Assembly (NCBI RefSeq): GCF_954871325.1
Contig: NC_088776.1
Span: forward strand, 9,858,052 to 9,922,051
Direction: 5' to 3'
From: Gordionus sp. m RMFG-2023
Lineage: Eukaryota > Nematomorpha > Gordioida > Chordodea > Parachordodidae
DNA: 64,000 bases
Shown here: one piece after another, positions 49,001 to 60,200 of the stretch
How the letters are laid out: every line of letters begins with the position of its first letter
Position numbering within the stretch: position 1 is the stretch's first letter
Program-made: the position numbers and the translations under genes
The notes under the pieces: model-generated
Databases searched by the model: none
What the model was told of the DNA's origin: nothing
The model's input: only the letters and a program-made list of their open reading frames with translations

Positions 49001-52000
49001 GAATAATACAGGATATGTATATGGGCCATACAACAATGGTCCGTAGCACAACAGGTACTTCAGCAGGCTTCACAATAGCCGAAGGAGTTCATCAAGGGTC
49101 GGCTCTCAGCCAACTTCTCTTCATTACAGTAATAGATGTATTGGCACAGTCTATACCTCAAACAGTCCCGTGGAATATGATATTTGCAGATGATATTGTG
49201 ATACTTGCCGAATCTAAGGATGAAATGAAAAAAGATTAGTGAGTTGGATAAATATCCTAGAAACGCACGGATTAAAAGTAAATAGAGAAAAGACGGAGTA
49301 TATGGTAATAGGAGGAGATGAAACAGAGAATATTGATATAAATGAATGGCAGATATCGGCAATTGAAAGCTCCAAATATTTGGGCTCCACTTTACAAACA
49401 AACGGCACAATAGAGATAAAGAGTAAGATTAATCAAGGGTGGTTAAAGTGGAGATCTTTACCACACAAATTAAAGGGAAAAATTTACAGTTCCATAGTAC
49501 AACCAACTATTTTATATAGTTCGAAAACATGGCCAACCAAAGAATCAGACGAGAGAAGTCTAAAAACTAAGGAGATGAGAATGCTGAGGATGTTTGCGGG
49601 GGTAACAAGAAAGGATAAAGTGCGCAGTACAAGAATACTAAGTAGTTTAAAGGTAGTGCCCATTAAGGCTAAGTTAATGGTAAAAAGACTTAGGTGGTAT
49701 GGGCACACAATGAGAAGGCCTATGAACTACATAGGAAATAAAGTTGAGAGTTTGGAAGTGATGGGCAAACGTAAAAGAGGAAGGCCAAAACTTCAATGGG
49801 GCCATAAAGTTAGAGCCAATATAAAGAAGAATAAATTAGATAAAAGAGATAGTAAGAATAACATAAAGTGGAGAGAGATTTTGAAGGAGTTTATCACAAA
49901 AAAGGTGAAAGCTAAAGAGAAAGAAAAATAAATAACACTATTTAGTCATTATTAGAAAATAAATATTAACAAGCAACACTATTTTTTTTGAGCCAACTAG
50001 TGATAAGAACTAAAGTAAGGGGGATGAGATGTCAATGGTTCTCAGACAACCATGAAGCTTTAATCACGTGGGAAAATCGTTTATAATGATAAAATCATTC
50101 ACTGAAACAATTATAAACTGGAATACAAATGATCTATTTCCTCAATATCCCAAAATTCTCTCTTTCTTCAGAAACAACCGCAAATTTATCTAATCCAATG
50201 AAATATTTTTTGATCATAACCTTGAGTTATTTTTATTCATTAAAATATGGAAAAAGGTCAGAAAGGGGTGGCAAAATATGATAAAATTATATAGATATAA
50301 ATTATGTTAAAAAAATGATAGGAAGGCATGGAAAAAATGTGGTAAGAATTTACATGAAATTTGTTTTAAAAATCTTATATCAAAATATATATAATTACTA
50401 TTCGAATGAAATTTATTAAGTAAAAAAAAAAATAGTTCACGGGGTTGAGATAAAAGAACAACAATTTTCTAGAGAAATAAGAGATTTAATTCACTTTTCT
50501 TATTGACACAATATTCAAGAAAATTTTTTAAAAAATATTGCGAGAAAACCTGATAAAATTTTTAGCTTTCAGTATTTTTAATCTTGAGTAAAAAAAAGAA
50601 AAAATTAAGTGATCAAAAAATAACTGATTTTTCCCTGATCTCTCACACTCATGGTTGTTATGAATGTAGAGGGGGCATTTTGGATTCAGTCGTTTACCCT
50701 AATAAATTTTACCCCCTCTTACTTCAACATAAATTTTGAAAATTTAATTAAAAATAAATTAATTATAGCAAATATTTTGAAATAAAGGTCATATTCAATA
50801 AATAATAAGTAACGAAATGACTTTAAAACACGCGCTTATGATTTAAGAACACTTATATGGGTAAATTATTATTAGACATATTATTTTTCATTTAATAAAT
50901 ACATTCGCAATATATTATTACTTTGCGGTACAACTCTCCCGATAATAATAGCGAAAAACATTAGCGGTAAAAAATACGCTATAAACAGTTCGCGATATAG
51001 GTTTCGCTAAAATATATTCGCTTCAAAATGTTCGCGGTTCAGGTATGGCAAAATAAATTGGCGATTATATAATTTTGCCCGTAGCTTACAGTTAAACGTT
51101 TTTATGAGAAAATATTGATTTCATATGTATGGCATTGGTTCAAAGATAGATGCTAAATAAAATTAATCTAAATATCGCATCGGTATCTGATAGATATTGT
51201 ATAAATATTGGTGAAAAATTTGTGGATCGGCACAGGCCTGATTCAAATCAAGTTTTAAAATAATTGAAGGTCGAACAAAAGCTGTGCAATAACGTAATGT
51301 TTGATAGATTCGTATGTTTTAAATTATATATTCAAAACTAGCAACCAGCAAGGACGTTGGCGATTAATTTTGTCAAAAAAAAATCGATGACGCAAATGGC
51401 ATCAAAAATACATTTTATAAATAAATTTTGTACGTGTGATATGATGACAATTTATTTTAACAAAAGGAAGTTAATACTATTCACCGCAGCCCGGAAATTT
51501 TTTTTGGAGCGAAAATGGGAAAAACAATATTTAGGAGATAACAATAGATTATATTTTTTTTAAAAAAATATTATATTCCAATCAATATTATTGAATATAA
51601 CTAGATCATTGAAGCAGCTGTACACTTTGGAGGATTAAAAAAATTATATTAAAATAAAATAATATTTCATTTCAATAAATATATATATTTTATTTAATAT
51701 AAAAAAAATTAGTCCCAAAATTTTAGGGTATAAATTTGCGGTGAAAAAAAAATATATACAATTCATTCGCAATCGAATTCAAGGAAGAAATTTAGCGAGA
51801 CTAATGTATCTTCCCGATCAAATTTTTTTTCTTTCTGAATTTGAAAATAAGTTTATTAAAATCAATTTTCAAAAAATTTAAGTTCAAAATGCGATGAATT
51901 TTTTTGTTTATTTGAATAGAGTGCTAGTAGATTAATAATGCCAATTGTTAAAACTTCATTTTATATTCGAATTTATTTATGAATTTGACATGCATAGAAC

Positions 52001-54047
52001 AGGACCAGATTTTACGATGACAAGAAAACAATTTTAATCTAATGAAAATCTAGATTATGAATACTTTTAGCATAAAAAAAGAATAACGACGCTGATGATA
52101 TAATAAATATTTTAAGTCAGCCAAAAAAATAATGTATTTTAATAGATTCATATTTGTCTTTTAACAGTTGTTAAGATTAGACATGTGTCCAGAATACGGT
52201 GAATAAAAAAATGGATGATTATCTTTAAATGTAGTGATTGATTGGAAATGTTAGAATTCAGCATAATATTTTTTAGATTATTGATAATACGTGGTTATTA
52301 TGACATGTTTTAAATATTTTTATTTTAGGCTAAATAAAATCCAGAATATTTTTTTGTGGTTTAATTTACCAACTCCCTTTAAATTTTTTTAAATGAATTT
52401 TAAAAAAATTCAATTTAACCTTTTGATCTTTAACGCGCTTGAGAAAGTTGAAAGCCTTTCCAGGTTGCGGAAATGTGGGTGACAAATATTTGCCGGACAT
52501 GGCGTTCCCTATTTTAAAGGGTGAAGAGATGTGCCGAGTGGGAAAGGCCAAGTGATCATAAGGAGAAAAGAATAAATTTTTGGAATGATACAAATTGCTA
52601 CCGACGGTAGGATACGTATTCGTTTGGCCCGGGTTGATCGGGCTATGCATACCTTGGTAAATGTAATCTCCAAAGGGGAAAAAGGGCAAAGCAGTGGAAT
52701 ACAATAGGCTCATGTTGGAATCGAGTTTGGAGTGATGCTTATTACTCCTGTGGTGTTTGAGACCAGTGTTAGCTGGAATTTTGGCTTGGTGTAAAGTGGT
52801 CGGGGTAGATTGAACATTATCTAGAGAAATTGGCAGTGTTGGTTGAAGAGAAGGTGAATTAACTTGTTTAATACTGGGGGGAGTTGAAGGAGGAGTTGGA
52901 GATAGGATAGATTCGATAGTTTTCGGGGACGTTTCTAGGGCCTTTATAGCGTCATGAGTTAAAGAATCCATAGGAGGTGGCTGGTCCATATCTGGGTACA
53001 TGCGAACGACTTCCAAATCCAGACCTAACGAGTCGGCGAATCTGATAAAATGTATAAAATAAATTATACTATAATATTGCAGTTAGTGCAAGTGTAACAA
53101 AAATAATGATGATTATTTTATCGTTAACATGTTAATTCTATACGTAAGAGAATCTCTTGTGAATTCGTTTTAAATGGATATTTTCTAAAAACTCTAAAAT
53201 AATAAAGTAATCAGACCACGTCCTCGTTTGTCTTACCTTTTAATTTTTATGTAGCAGAGGCTAAACAGATTTTGAACTAATTTTTGTTTTGTTTTAAAGT
53301 GTGTACATTAAATAAATATTAACTTTAATTTATATATTTTTTCGGTTCAAATAAATATTATATTTTCATTTAGATGTATTAATTTGGAAAGATAAAGCAA
53401 ACCAGGACACGAGCTTTTTTAAAATAAGTCTTAATTTTATACCTGACAACCTTTTTTCCGCTCTTTGGCTTCACCTGCAGATTAGATTTAAGACTCAAGG
53501 TACGTCTTATTTCGAATTCCGGCCCGTTCGGCTCCTGGTCATCAAAATCGGCTTCGAAGTAGTTTTTGTTCATTTCATTGTTTTGGGGAGAGACCGACAT
53601 GGTGTCCGAGTCTTTGGTTGGTTGTGATGTAGAGTCGGGACTAGATTGGATGATGTTCGTGGTGGGAAAATAGTCTAATTGACTAGAATCGTTAGTGGGG
53701 ATGTGCGCTTTGGGGTGGAAAGTTTTTTTAATAAAGTATTTGCGTAGCTCGGGTGAAACAGGAGAGGATGTTTGATCCGACTCGCTGGCAGTTTCCGGTA
53801 CGATAGTCTCGAAACGGGCCAATGAGCGCTTAGGAGGACGGGGTAGTGTGGGGGTAGCAATAGTGTTAGAACTCACTGTTTGATCTTGTATTAGAGATCG
53901 ATCTTTATTTGAATCCAGTGCGGGTATATTATCGGCAGAGTTGTTTGCGACAACGTTTGAGGAATTTCTATCTCCCGAATCATTATTACCCTTAACATCG
54001 TGATCAACAAGATTTGTACTGGTGCTGAGAGAAGAGGATTCATACAT
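40014..54047 (-). CDS. Glycogen-targeting protein phosphatase 1 regulatory subunit (PPP1R3 family), at least four exons
   Basis: Coding pieces are 54047-53443, 53041-52420, 41435-41240 and 40306-40014, with introns of 401, 10984 and 933 bp. Phases agree, giving 571 residues from the Met at 54047. PPP1R3 proteins bring PP1 to glycogen and its enzymes. Seen: the PP1-docking KKVVRFADSLGLDLEVVR (about 198-215, RVxF type), the CBM21 start YLSPTFPQPGKAFNFLKRV, VCLEEV at the exon 2/3 join, GLIRVENLSFHKTVYVRYTV, DDW (446-448), FSFTIVVPFSMTPGS, and glycogen-binding YWDNNSGHNYQ (524-534). Exon 1 and the roughly 170 residues between docking motif and CBM21 are Ser/Pro-rich, longer than in vertebrate members. 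The frame stays open without a Met to an acceptor-like site at 54197, so an upstream exon is possible. Confidence 0.92.
40400..40800. mobile_element. Decayed hAT-like element with GGTTCC-rich ends, in the last intron
   Basis: Left side GGTTCGGGTTCC and GATTCTGGTTTCGGCTCC, right side GGAGCCAGAATC and GGAACCGGAAAC are inverted relatives. Boundaries and target duplication are not resolved. A related patch lies at 21270-21440. Confidence 0.35.
41604..42561. mobile_element. Foldback element (copy B), about 0.96 kb
   Basis: The left arm starts ATGACTAGGGCGACCATTTT and continues ATGGATGAAACTTGGCATG. The right arm is its inverse (CATTCCAAGTTTCATTCATA...GGTCGTCCGAATCA). Matching continues inward (TTTGAATTAGGCC pair, AAATATTAATGG near the centre), so the whole element is an imperfect palindrome centred near 42085. 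The outer 60 bp resemble copy A at 10321-11940. Non-coding. Confidence 0.7.
42684..43092. repeat. Third inverted-repeat element, beside copy B
   Basis: Left arm GATTACTACTGAAGATATGG with GTTAAAAACCGAAA; right arm inverted GATTTTACTTGTGGAGATATGG with AAAAACGAA. The match is imperfect over about 100 bp per arm. It may be a distant relative of the foldback family. Confidence 0.4.
43100..44539. other. AT-rich intron sequence
   Basis: Part of the 11-kb intron. No exon-like or transposon-like signal beyond short GC patches near 43560-43630 and 44120. Confidence 0.4.
44548..46053 (-). mobile_element. hAT element with hATC remnant, itself split by another hAT
   Basis: Left end CAGGGATCTAAACCGAAACG; right end inverted GGATCCGAACCTGAACCG. 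TATATTG is repeated exactly at both flanks (44541-44547, 46055-46061), extending to GTATATTG / CTATATTG, 7 of 8. Subterminal zones are full of GGTTCGG. At 44831-44968 the minus strand encodes an hATC dimerisation segment (PATQVSVEGCFSTIKFILSP), so this was once coding. Without the insert it is about 800 bp. Confidence 0.8.
45011..45714. mobile_element. Nested hAT non-autonomous element, TGTACCGATA ends, exact 8-bp duplication
   Basis: Left end TAGCGGTGTACCGATA; right end inverted TAGGGATGTACCGATA. Both flanks are ATATATTA (45003-45010, 45715-45722), identical. Subterminal repeats of GATCCGATCCGATA and GGCCGATAACCGA occupy both sides. 704 bp, no transposase. It lies inside the 44548-46053 element and is therefore younger. 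Confidence 0.9.
46200..46460. repeat. Degenerate CpG-rich array of GCGAA-type units (locus 1)
   Basis: About a dozen loosely repeated units of roughly 15-20 bp (TATCGCGAAACA, TATCGCGAATGT, TATAACGAATGT, TTATCGCAAATA, TTCCGCGAGTCA, TATAGCGCAACC, CAGCGAAAATTT, ATCGTGAAACCC), ending ATCGCGCGAT. CpG is strongly enriched compared with the AT-rich surroundings. No transposon ends or coding frame. Confidence 0.55.
46461..47427. other. AT-rich intron sequence
   Basis: Nothing recognised. Confidence 0.4.
47428..47726. mobile_element. MITE with GCAAAAGGCGGGTTTT ends
   Basis: Left TAGATCTGCAAAAGGCGGG; right inverted TAGATGTATGCAAAGGACGGG, followed on both sides by GGGTTTT. Inner CAACAAGCCAGTCC / AGCCCACCAGCCC add weaker symmetry. 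No clear target duplication. 299 bp, non-coding. Confidence 0.5.
47889..49931 (+). mobile_element. RTE-like LINE, 5'-truncated, with reverse transcriptase remnant
   Basis: Plus-strand frames cover the region before RT (SYKELWW, then a stop, NEEVQTTIQEKKALYKIW), the RT core (MKNNKARGPDDIPIESLKAL, YRGIKLMSHCLKLYEKII, VVFLDLEKAFDRIPRKLIWW, GVHQGSALSQLLF, catalytic FADDIV) and a C-terminal part (SKYLGSTLQTNGTI, RLRWYGHTMRRPMNYIGNKV, GKRKRGRPKLQWGHKVR). The frame changes near 48985 and near 49217, and stops lie before 48104, so it is inactive. The endonuclease is absent: the copy is 5'-truncated, normal for LINEs. The C-terminal motif is typical of RTE-type elements. It lies antisense in the 11-kb intron of the PP1 subunit gene. 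Confidence 0.88.
49932..50933. other. LINE 3' flank and AT-rich intron sequence
   Basis: The LINE tail is not a clean poly(A); AAATAAATAACAC repeats follow the last codon. Nothing else recognised. Confidence 0.4.
50934..51064. repeat. Degenerate CpG-rich array of GCGAA-type units (locus 2)
   Basis: TAGCGAAAAACATTAGCGG, TACGCTATAAACAGTTCGCG, TTTCGCTAAAATATATTCGC and GTTCGCGG follow each other at 14-20 bp spacing. The first units are in GCGAAA orientation and later ones in TTTCGC orientation, so the array flips. Similar in style to 46200-46460, 4.5 kb away in the same intron. Confidence 0.5.
51065..52419. other. AT-rich intron sequence
   Basis: No exon or element recognised; a 68-codon frame at 51357-51563 is Lys/Phe-rich and looks like chance. 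Confidence 0.4.
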
Positions 54048-54479
54048 ATTTGGCGAATCTATTTTCTCAGTATCTTTCGAGGAGATATCCGCGACGGAAA
54101 AATAAGGATTATTCGTGATGGGAGAAGGAAGAGAAGGGGAAGACTGAGCAGAGTGGAAGGGTGTCTGAGAAGCTGAGGAGGAATTGCTTGAAGATTCTAT
54201 GTTTATTATGGTAAATGTTTATTCTATATATTATAGTAAAGCTGTGTAAATTTACTGGGAAAATCATTCCTTTTTAGTGCAGTATATATTAGTTGGTGCA
54301 AGAGGTTAATATTAGTTCAGTGTTTAAAATTGTTGGGCATAATTTTTTTTTTAAAAAAGAAGAATTTTATTATCACTTAAATTTTTAAATATTTCCTTTT
54401 TGAATATTTTAAGAGAACATGCAAATTTTTTTATTCGGCTCGGATTGGTTAAAATTTAGCTAAAAAGGAAACTGATAAG

Positions 54480-54680
54480 GATTGGTCACAAAAAACATCA
54501 CAAAGGTAAGAGGATATATTATTGTGACCTTGACCTTATACGATGATATATTAATTATTCAAGGTCGGAATGGGTATGCCAGTCTTTTACACGAATCATT
54601 AAGCTAGGGTGTAAAATACTTTCTGATTGGCCGCCTGAAGAAATTTTACACGCTAAATATTACTGAACCCGAATAACTAA
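54480..54680. promoter_or_regulatory. Candidate promoter/enhancer of the PP1 subunit gene
   Basis: About 480-630 bp upstream of the Met at 54047. It holds TGACCTTGACCT (54525-54536), whose complement contains TCAAGGTCA, the extended half-site bound by monomeric nuclear receptors such as ERR and SF-1. A near copy TTCAAGGTCGG lies at 54558-54568, an inverted CCAAT box (GATTGGCC) near 54625-54633, and three TTTTACAC motifs in alternating orientation (about 54584-54651). Composition is more balanced than the flanks. Function is inferred from motifs only. Confidence 0.35.
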
Positions 54681-54689
54681 CGCATAATC

Positions 54690-57099
54690 TTCTTTTTTCT
54701 TTTATTTTTTTTAATTATATAAAAGGCAATATTATTATTTATTTCTTAAAAACCAATAAATAAAAAACTTTATTTAAAAATTTTTTTTTTAATAATTACA
54801 CAAACACAATAAACTTAAATCGATAATTCTGATTATCGATATAAAAATGTAACTATATAATTTATTTAAATATCTATATAAAAAAATATATACTAATAAC
54901 GTTTTATAGTAAGGATAGGAAATGAACGCAAAAAAAATGATTCGGAAGAATAAAATATAAAATTTATGACGCAGAATAAAATTGCTCGAGGTTTTCCCGC
55001 TGAACGATTTGCCAATTTGGCTTAATACACTTCAATTTTTTTTTAAGTTCAAAGATTGCGTAAAAAAAAAATTGGGTAAATTGATTAGTTGATGTTGAAT
55101 TTTCGTATAAAACGGAAAATTTTACGAAATATTATTTTAATTTTGAATTGGCTATTTTGCTTAGTAATTTATATAACAATTTAAATTTTGTTCGAGTAAT
55201 TATGGATATAATAGTAACAGGAAAGATAACATTTATGTAACGATATTTTAAATTCTACTCCGATTATAATGGCCGTTACCAAAAATAATAATTAACCACT
55301 CATAAATGAAGGGGAAAAAATTTGGGTCTTTTTACTTTATAATTTTTTTTGTGTAATTAAGTTTATTTTAAAAAATATAATAAATTACGACTACACCGTT
55401 GACATATTTGTATTTGCCGTAGTAAAGCCCAAAAATAATTAGTTAATCCAAAAAAATGTATTTCATTTTTCAGGCTTTAAATCTTCTCTTTTCAGTTAAT
55501 AAATAAAATTGGTTATATATTTGAAAAAGACGATCCAAGTTTCAGCTTTAAGCCGAACGTTTCCGATTTTAGCATAGCAGCTATAAAATTTAAAATAATT
55601 ATTCGTTATGGCATATAAGGTGCTTATTCACGGCGATTTTTTTTAAAATCAATTTTTATTTCTTCTAAAACTCGCCGAAAGCAGTAGAATCCATGAATTA
55701 ATTAAGAAAAAATATAAATGATTTTCTCAATAAATAAATTAATTAAAATTTAATTAATTTTATTATTATAGGTAAAGAAGAAGAAAATTATCATTAAAGA
55801 CCAAAGTATTAGGATAGATGCTCATCTTTCCATCATGGCCGTCACTATATCTCTTTAACCCTTTTATGTGGGACTATGTAGATAGCAGCCATTTAAAAAC
55901 GTTATTACTCATATATTCTTTCTATATTTCTGCTTGGAACTTTTAGTAGCTTAATATTCTTAGGTAAAGTAATCAAAATTAATTTTGATTTTTTCGGTGG
56001 TTAATGAGTTATAATGGTTTTTTGGAGCTCGGAGTCTGCATAAACTCCACCTGGTCATAACATAAATTAACACTTTTTTATCATTTTTATTAATTAAAAA
56101 TTATATTAGAACTTTAGATAAACATTCTACCTCATCAATTATTATATTTTTTTTAATATTTCATATTATAACATTTTAAAATAATTTGTCACCTTTTTGA
56201 CTTTCTTGGCAAAAGCTGTCCTAAAATTTAAAATAACAATAAAATCTTAAAGTAAAGGTTAAGGTCTAAATAAATAATTCTACGATATAGCGTATCTAAA
56301 TTGGGGAACGAGGGAACCCTACCTAGACTTTCATATTATTATTTTTTTCACTGCTATGAATGGTTAAACGAGTAAAAAGACAGCGGTAGATATGCTGGGT
56401 GAGTTGTTAGATTTTTTTTATATATAAAAAGACCAGAAGCAGATTTTTAGTCCTGGCTCATATTTGAAAAATCTTTCCATTTTCCAACTAGGCCCCTTTT
56501 TTAAAAAAATCAGCCCTTGTTCTTTTTATTCCTATGGTGGGTACTATAGATTTTTTTTTAAAAAATTTATAGCCCAGCCCCTACTTATTCCTTCATTTTA
56601 AATATTTTGGGCAAATAGATTTTAAATATCTATCTCGTTCAGCTCCGGAAAGTTTTTGATAGAAATATTTATTTTTAAAAAATAAAATTATTATTTTCCG
56701 ATTTGTAATTTATCATTATTTATATATATATATTTTTTTAAAAAAACACTCAATATTTGATTTCTCGCAATATTTCAAAAATCAATTATTACAAATCAAA
56801 TCAATTACTTCAAAATTAGCCAAAATGATAATAAATAAATCACAACGATAGAGAATTTTTTTTTTCAAAAGTAAAAATTAAAATACTAGCACTCAACTCT
56901 GCTATGCATGTATTTATAAAATTATAAGGTATAAACAAGAAAATTGTAAATTGACCTTCAAAAGATAAAAGTGCAATCACAAAACAAAAGATTATTACCG
57001 GTTGAATGCAGGGTTAGGAAGCAACAAAAAAATTATTCAATGCGATTCATATTATGCTCAAAATATGGGAAAGAGGGGGGGGCGTATTTAGAATGAGAT
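54690..57099. other. AT-rich intergenic DNA
   Basis: TTAACCCTTTTATGTGGGAC at 55856 resembles a piggyBac-type end next to TTAA, but no partner was found. AATGCAGGG plus TTA at 57005-57016 matches one end of the CCCTGCATT MITE family. An 8-base G run lies at 57075-57082. No gene recognised. Confidence 0.35.
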
Positions 57100-57107
57100 A
57101 TTTGAAG

Positions 57108-57276
57108 TATTGTTGTTAAAAAGCCCGATTAATATTTTAGCTAAAATAATGGCAAATAGTCCTGCATTTCTGTCAGCTATGAGCAAAATCTTTAGGCTTA
57201 CATAATATTATTAGGTTATAATGTTAATCGGGACGTTTTTTTAAATCGACCCGAATAGGGCTTTTTAACAACACTA
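57108..57276. mobile_element. hAT-type MITE (GTTGTTAAAAA family, copy 2), exact 8-bp duplication
   Basis: Ends TATTGTTGTTAAAAAGCCC and GGGCTTTTTAACAACACTA; flanks ATTTGAAG identical on both sides (57100-57107, 57277-57284). 169 bp. The core is the inverse of copy 1 at 20381-20571. Confidence 0.9.
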
Positions 57277-57284
57277 ATTTGAAG

Positions 57285-60200
57285 CAGATATCCCAAATTA
57301 AGAGATAATCTTTCGACCCAGGTTCATCCCTCCCCTCCCCCATTTTATATCCTTTACCGATTCTTCGTGTTTATGATTTAAAGATTAAAATTTTAGCCTT
57401 GTAACAACATTTAAAGGGTATATTAGATGTCCAAAAGAAATAGAAAAGTCAGCAAATTACTTAAAAAATTCATGTTATTTTATAAAGTTGTTGTCAAAAA
57501 ATTATTCGCGATAACATTCAAAACTTTATCGAAAAACGAATTAAGCCTTATTTTAATAGAAAATATGGACATAAAAAATATCTTTGAATTTAAATATGCA
57601 TTGGTAAAATAGATATTCTATGTGGATTAACAAAATCTAGTTTGACGTTAGTAAAATAGATTTATAAATGTCCTTCTGCGGATGACAATCATCCCCTTCT
57701 ATTTCTAAAAAAAAAGTTCAAAATCTTTAAAATTAACATCTTAGAACTCAATCTATATTTTGCTTAAGATATTTAGGTTGATGAAAAATATGGGCATCAG
57801 AGTTTTAATAATTTCTTTTTTATTAGCGATTTAAAATCACGAAGAGAATACTGCCAAAAATATTTATACACTATATATTTTTTGTATCAAATCCTGATTA
57901 GAATATGAATATTAGAAATATATTTCACTTATTTTCCTCAGTACAAATTAAATTCAGAGAATTCCGATTATTATTTTTAATTTTAAATATTCTCGAAATT
58001 TGCAATGAGTGATGTTATAAAAAAATCATTCATTGTCATGGCAAAGATTAATATTCCTTTATACACAATCATTTTAGAGGTACTCCTCCTCCTCGATTAG
58101 CAATAGGGTAGATAGATGATATCTTATTAGAGCTAAACAAATTGTCTCTCCAATAATTGCAATATAAAAAATAATATAATATAACAAAGCTTAATATACA
58201 AACTTTTCCCTCCAGACCCGCTTGTTTCAATTGGAATTTTTAGAAACCTTCATAATAATATTTAAATATTAAACAAGTAAATATATATTTATAATGACGC
58301 TCGAATCAAAGATTAATCATCTGTTAGAAAATATTACCATTTAAAAATATCAAAAACTTGGTAAGATTAAATATCAGATCAACTTATAACATCTCTGTAA
58401 AGCATAATACAGTCCTATATGAAGATGAGGTTAAAATGAATAAAATTTTGACTTTACCCTAGTTAATAAATTTTTAAAAATAACAAATATAATTCATGAT
58501 TTTTAGATAAGTGAAACCACAAATTTATATTTTATTTTAAAAAAATCTAATATAGCCAAAGGTCTACAATAAGTGGACCTAAAAACCTACAATGAATTTT
58601 ATGCAGGAAAAGCTACCTAATAGCGCTTATCAAAATTCTAGATGCATCTATGTCGGGTATATTCTTTAGATAAAAAAAAGAAAATTGTACGAAAAACTTG
58701 AATGTGCCATATTATGAGAAACAAGAATCTATAGAGGATTTATATTAAACGAGTATGACACGATTTACAGGAGCTCAGTAATAGGATGGAAATGTTTCAA
58801 ACTGAAAATTAAAAAAAATTCCACAGGTGTGTGATCCTGCAATATACTGCCTAGCGCAAAATAGGTTTATAGGCTCATAAATTTGATAAAGGTTGATAAA
58901 TAGTGAAAATTTAAAAAAAAACATCTTTAACACAGATTTCTATTCCTGGTTAAAAGTCTAGAAGATCAGAGCGTACAATTTGGTGAGGTTCACCTTAGAT
59001 GTTTAAAATAAGTTAGATATGAATAAATAAGCATTATATAGACTTAAGAATCCTTAAACTGAAAGCTTATCAAGATTGATCTCAGTAAAAGCCTGTTAAC
59101 CTAAATATTTCTAATTTAATATGGATGTCAAGGGCCCTTTACATATATATAAAATTAAAAATATCAAAGAGAATAATGAAATGGCTATTGCTAATAATTG
59201 AGTAGGTGAATATCTTAAAAAATAAAGAATCTGGTTTGAAATATTATTTTATAATGTGTAAATCTAATAATATTTATTCTATATAATCATTGGCTATAGG
59301 CATAGTGAGGGGATAGAAAGAGGGAAGATGGAGGTGTTAAGGTGTACCTTCTCTGGAAATTTGCCTGTTTCTGTAAATAATATTCTATGCTATAAAAAAA
59401 TCCCTACACCCCCCCCCCCCTCTTCAAAAAATGTATAAAATATGTTATCATAATCAATAATTTATAAAAAAGTTAACAACTTTTTTAAAAAGGCCAAAAA
59501 GTGATTGATGAGGTCAAGATAATATGTAGTTCACAAAAAAAATTAATATCAACATACTTTCCAATAAATTGCTCTTAATAAATCAACAATAAAAGTGGAA
59601 ATGATATGTACTAACTAAACCAACAACAGAAATACCATATATATGTTAAAGTTTCACTGAGCTGATATAAAAATTCCAAATAAATAACAAAATTCATTCT
59701 CTTAAAATTTTTCGAAAATATTAGCAAACACATGTATTTTGAGTTTGACAAGTGACAACTATAATAAAATAAAATTTCAGAGACATCATTAAAAAAAATT
59801 AAACATCAAAATCACCCAATTTTTATAATTTTGTAACCAAATATATTTTCAAAGGATAATTAAAATTTTAGGGACACCAAAATATAAATAAATATATTTT
59901 AGAATAATATAAATATGGACAAGAATTCATAAAATTGAATTATCTAATTTGCATCTAACAGTAAATTTGGAAGTAATTTAAAAAATAAAGATAGGAAGGA
60001 AAAACACCAAAATTATTGTAAGAATCCACAGGAAAAAAATGGAATATTGATTTTTTCAAATAAATATAAAAGTATCCTTATTATCAAGAAAATAAAAAGG
60101 TTACAACATTCTTAATAAAGCATATATTCAATACTGATAAATAACTTATTATAAATATCAAAAAAATATATAATGTACAAGATATAAAAAGATTATCTTG

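Noticed and set aside
48091-49708. Minus-strand frames of 64-116 codons over the LINE
   Set aside because: Antisense shadows of the reverse transcriptase coding sequence.
55856-55875. piggyBac-like TTAA plus CCCTTT end
   Set aside because: A single short match; no inverse partner ending AAAGGG-TTAA within reach.
58540-59260. Possible retroelement pol-like fragments
   Set aside because: Only short, weak resemblances in a heavily decayed stretch; not enough to assign a family or boundaries.
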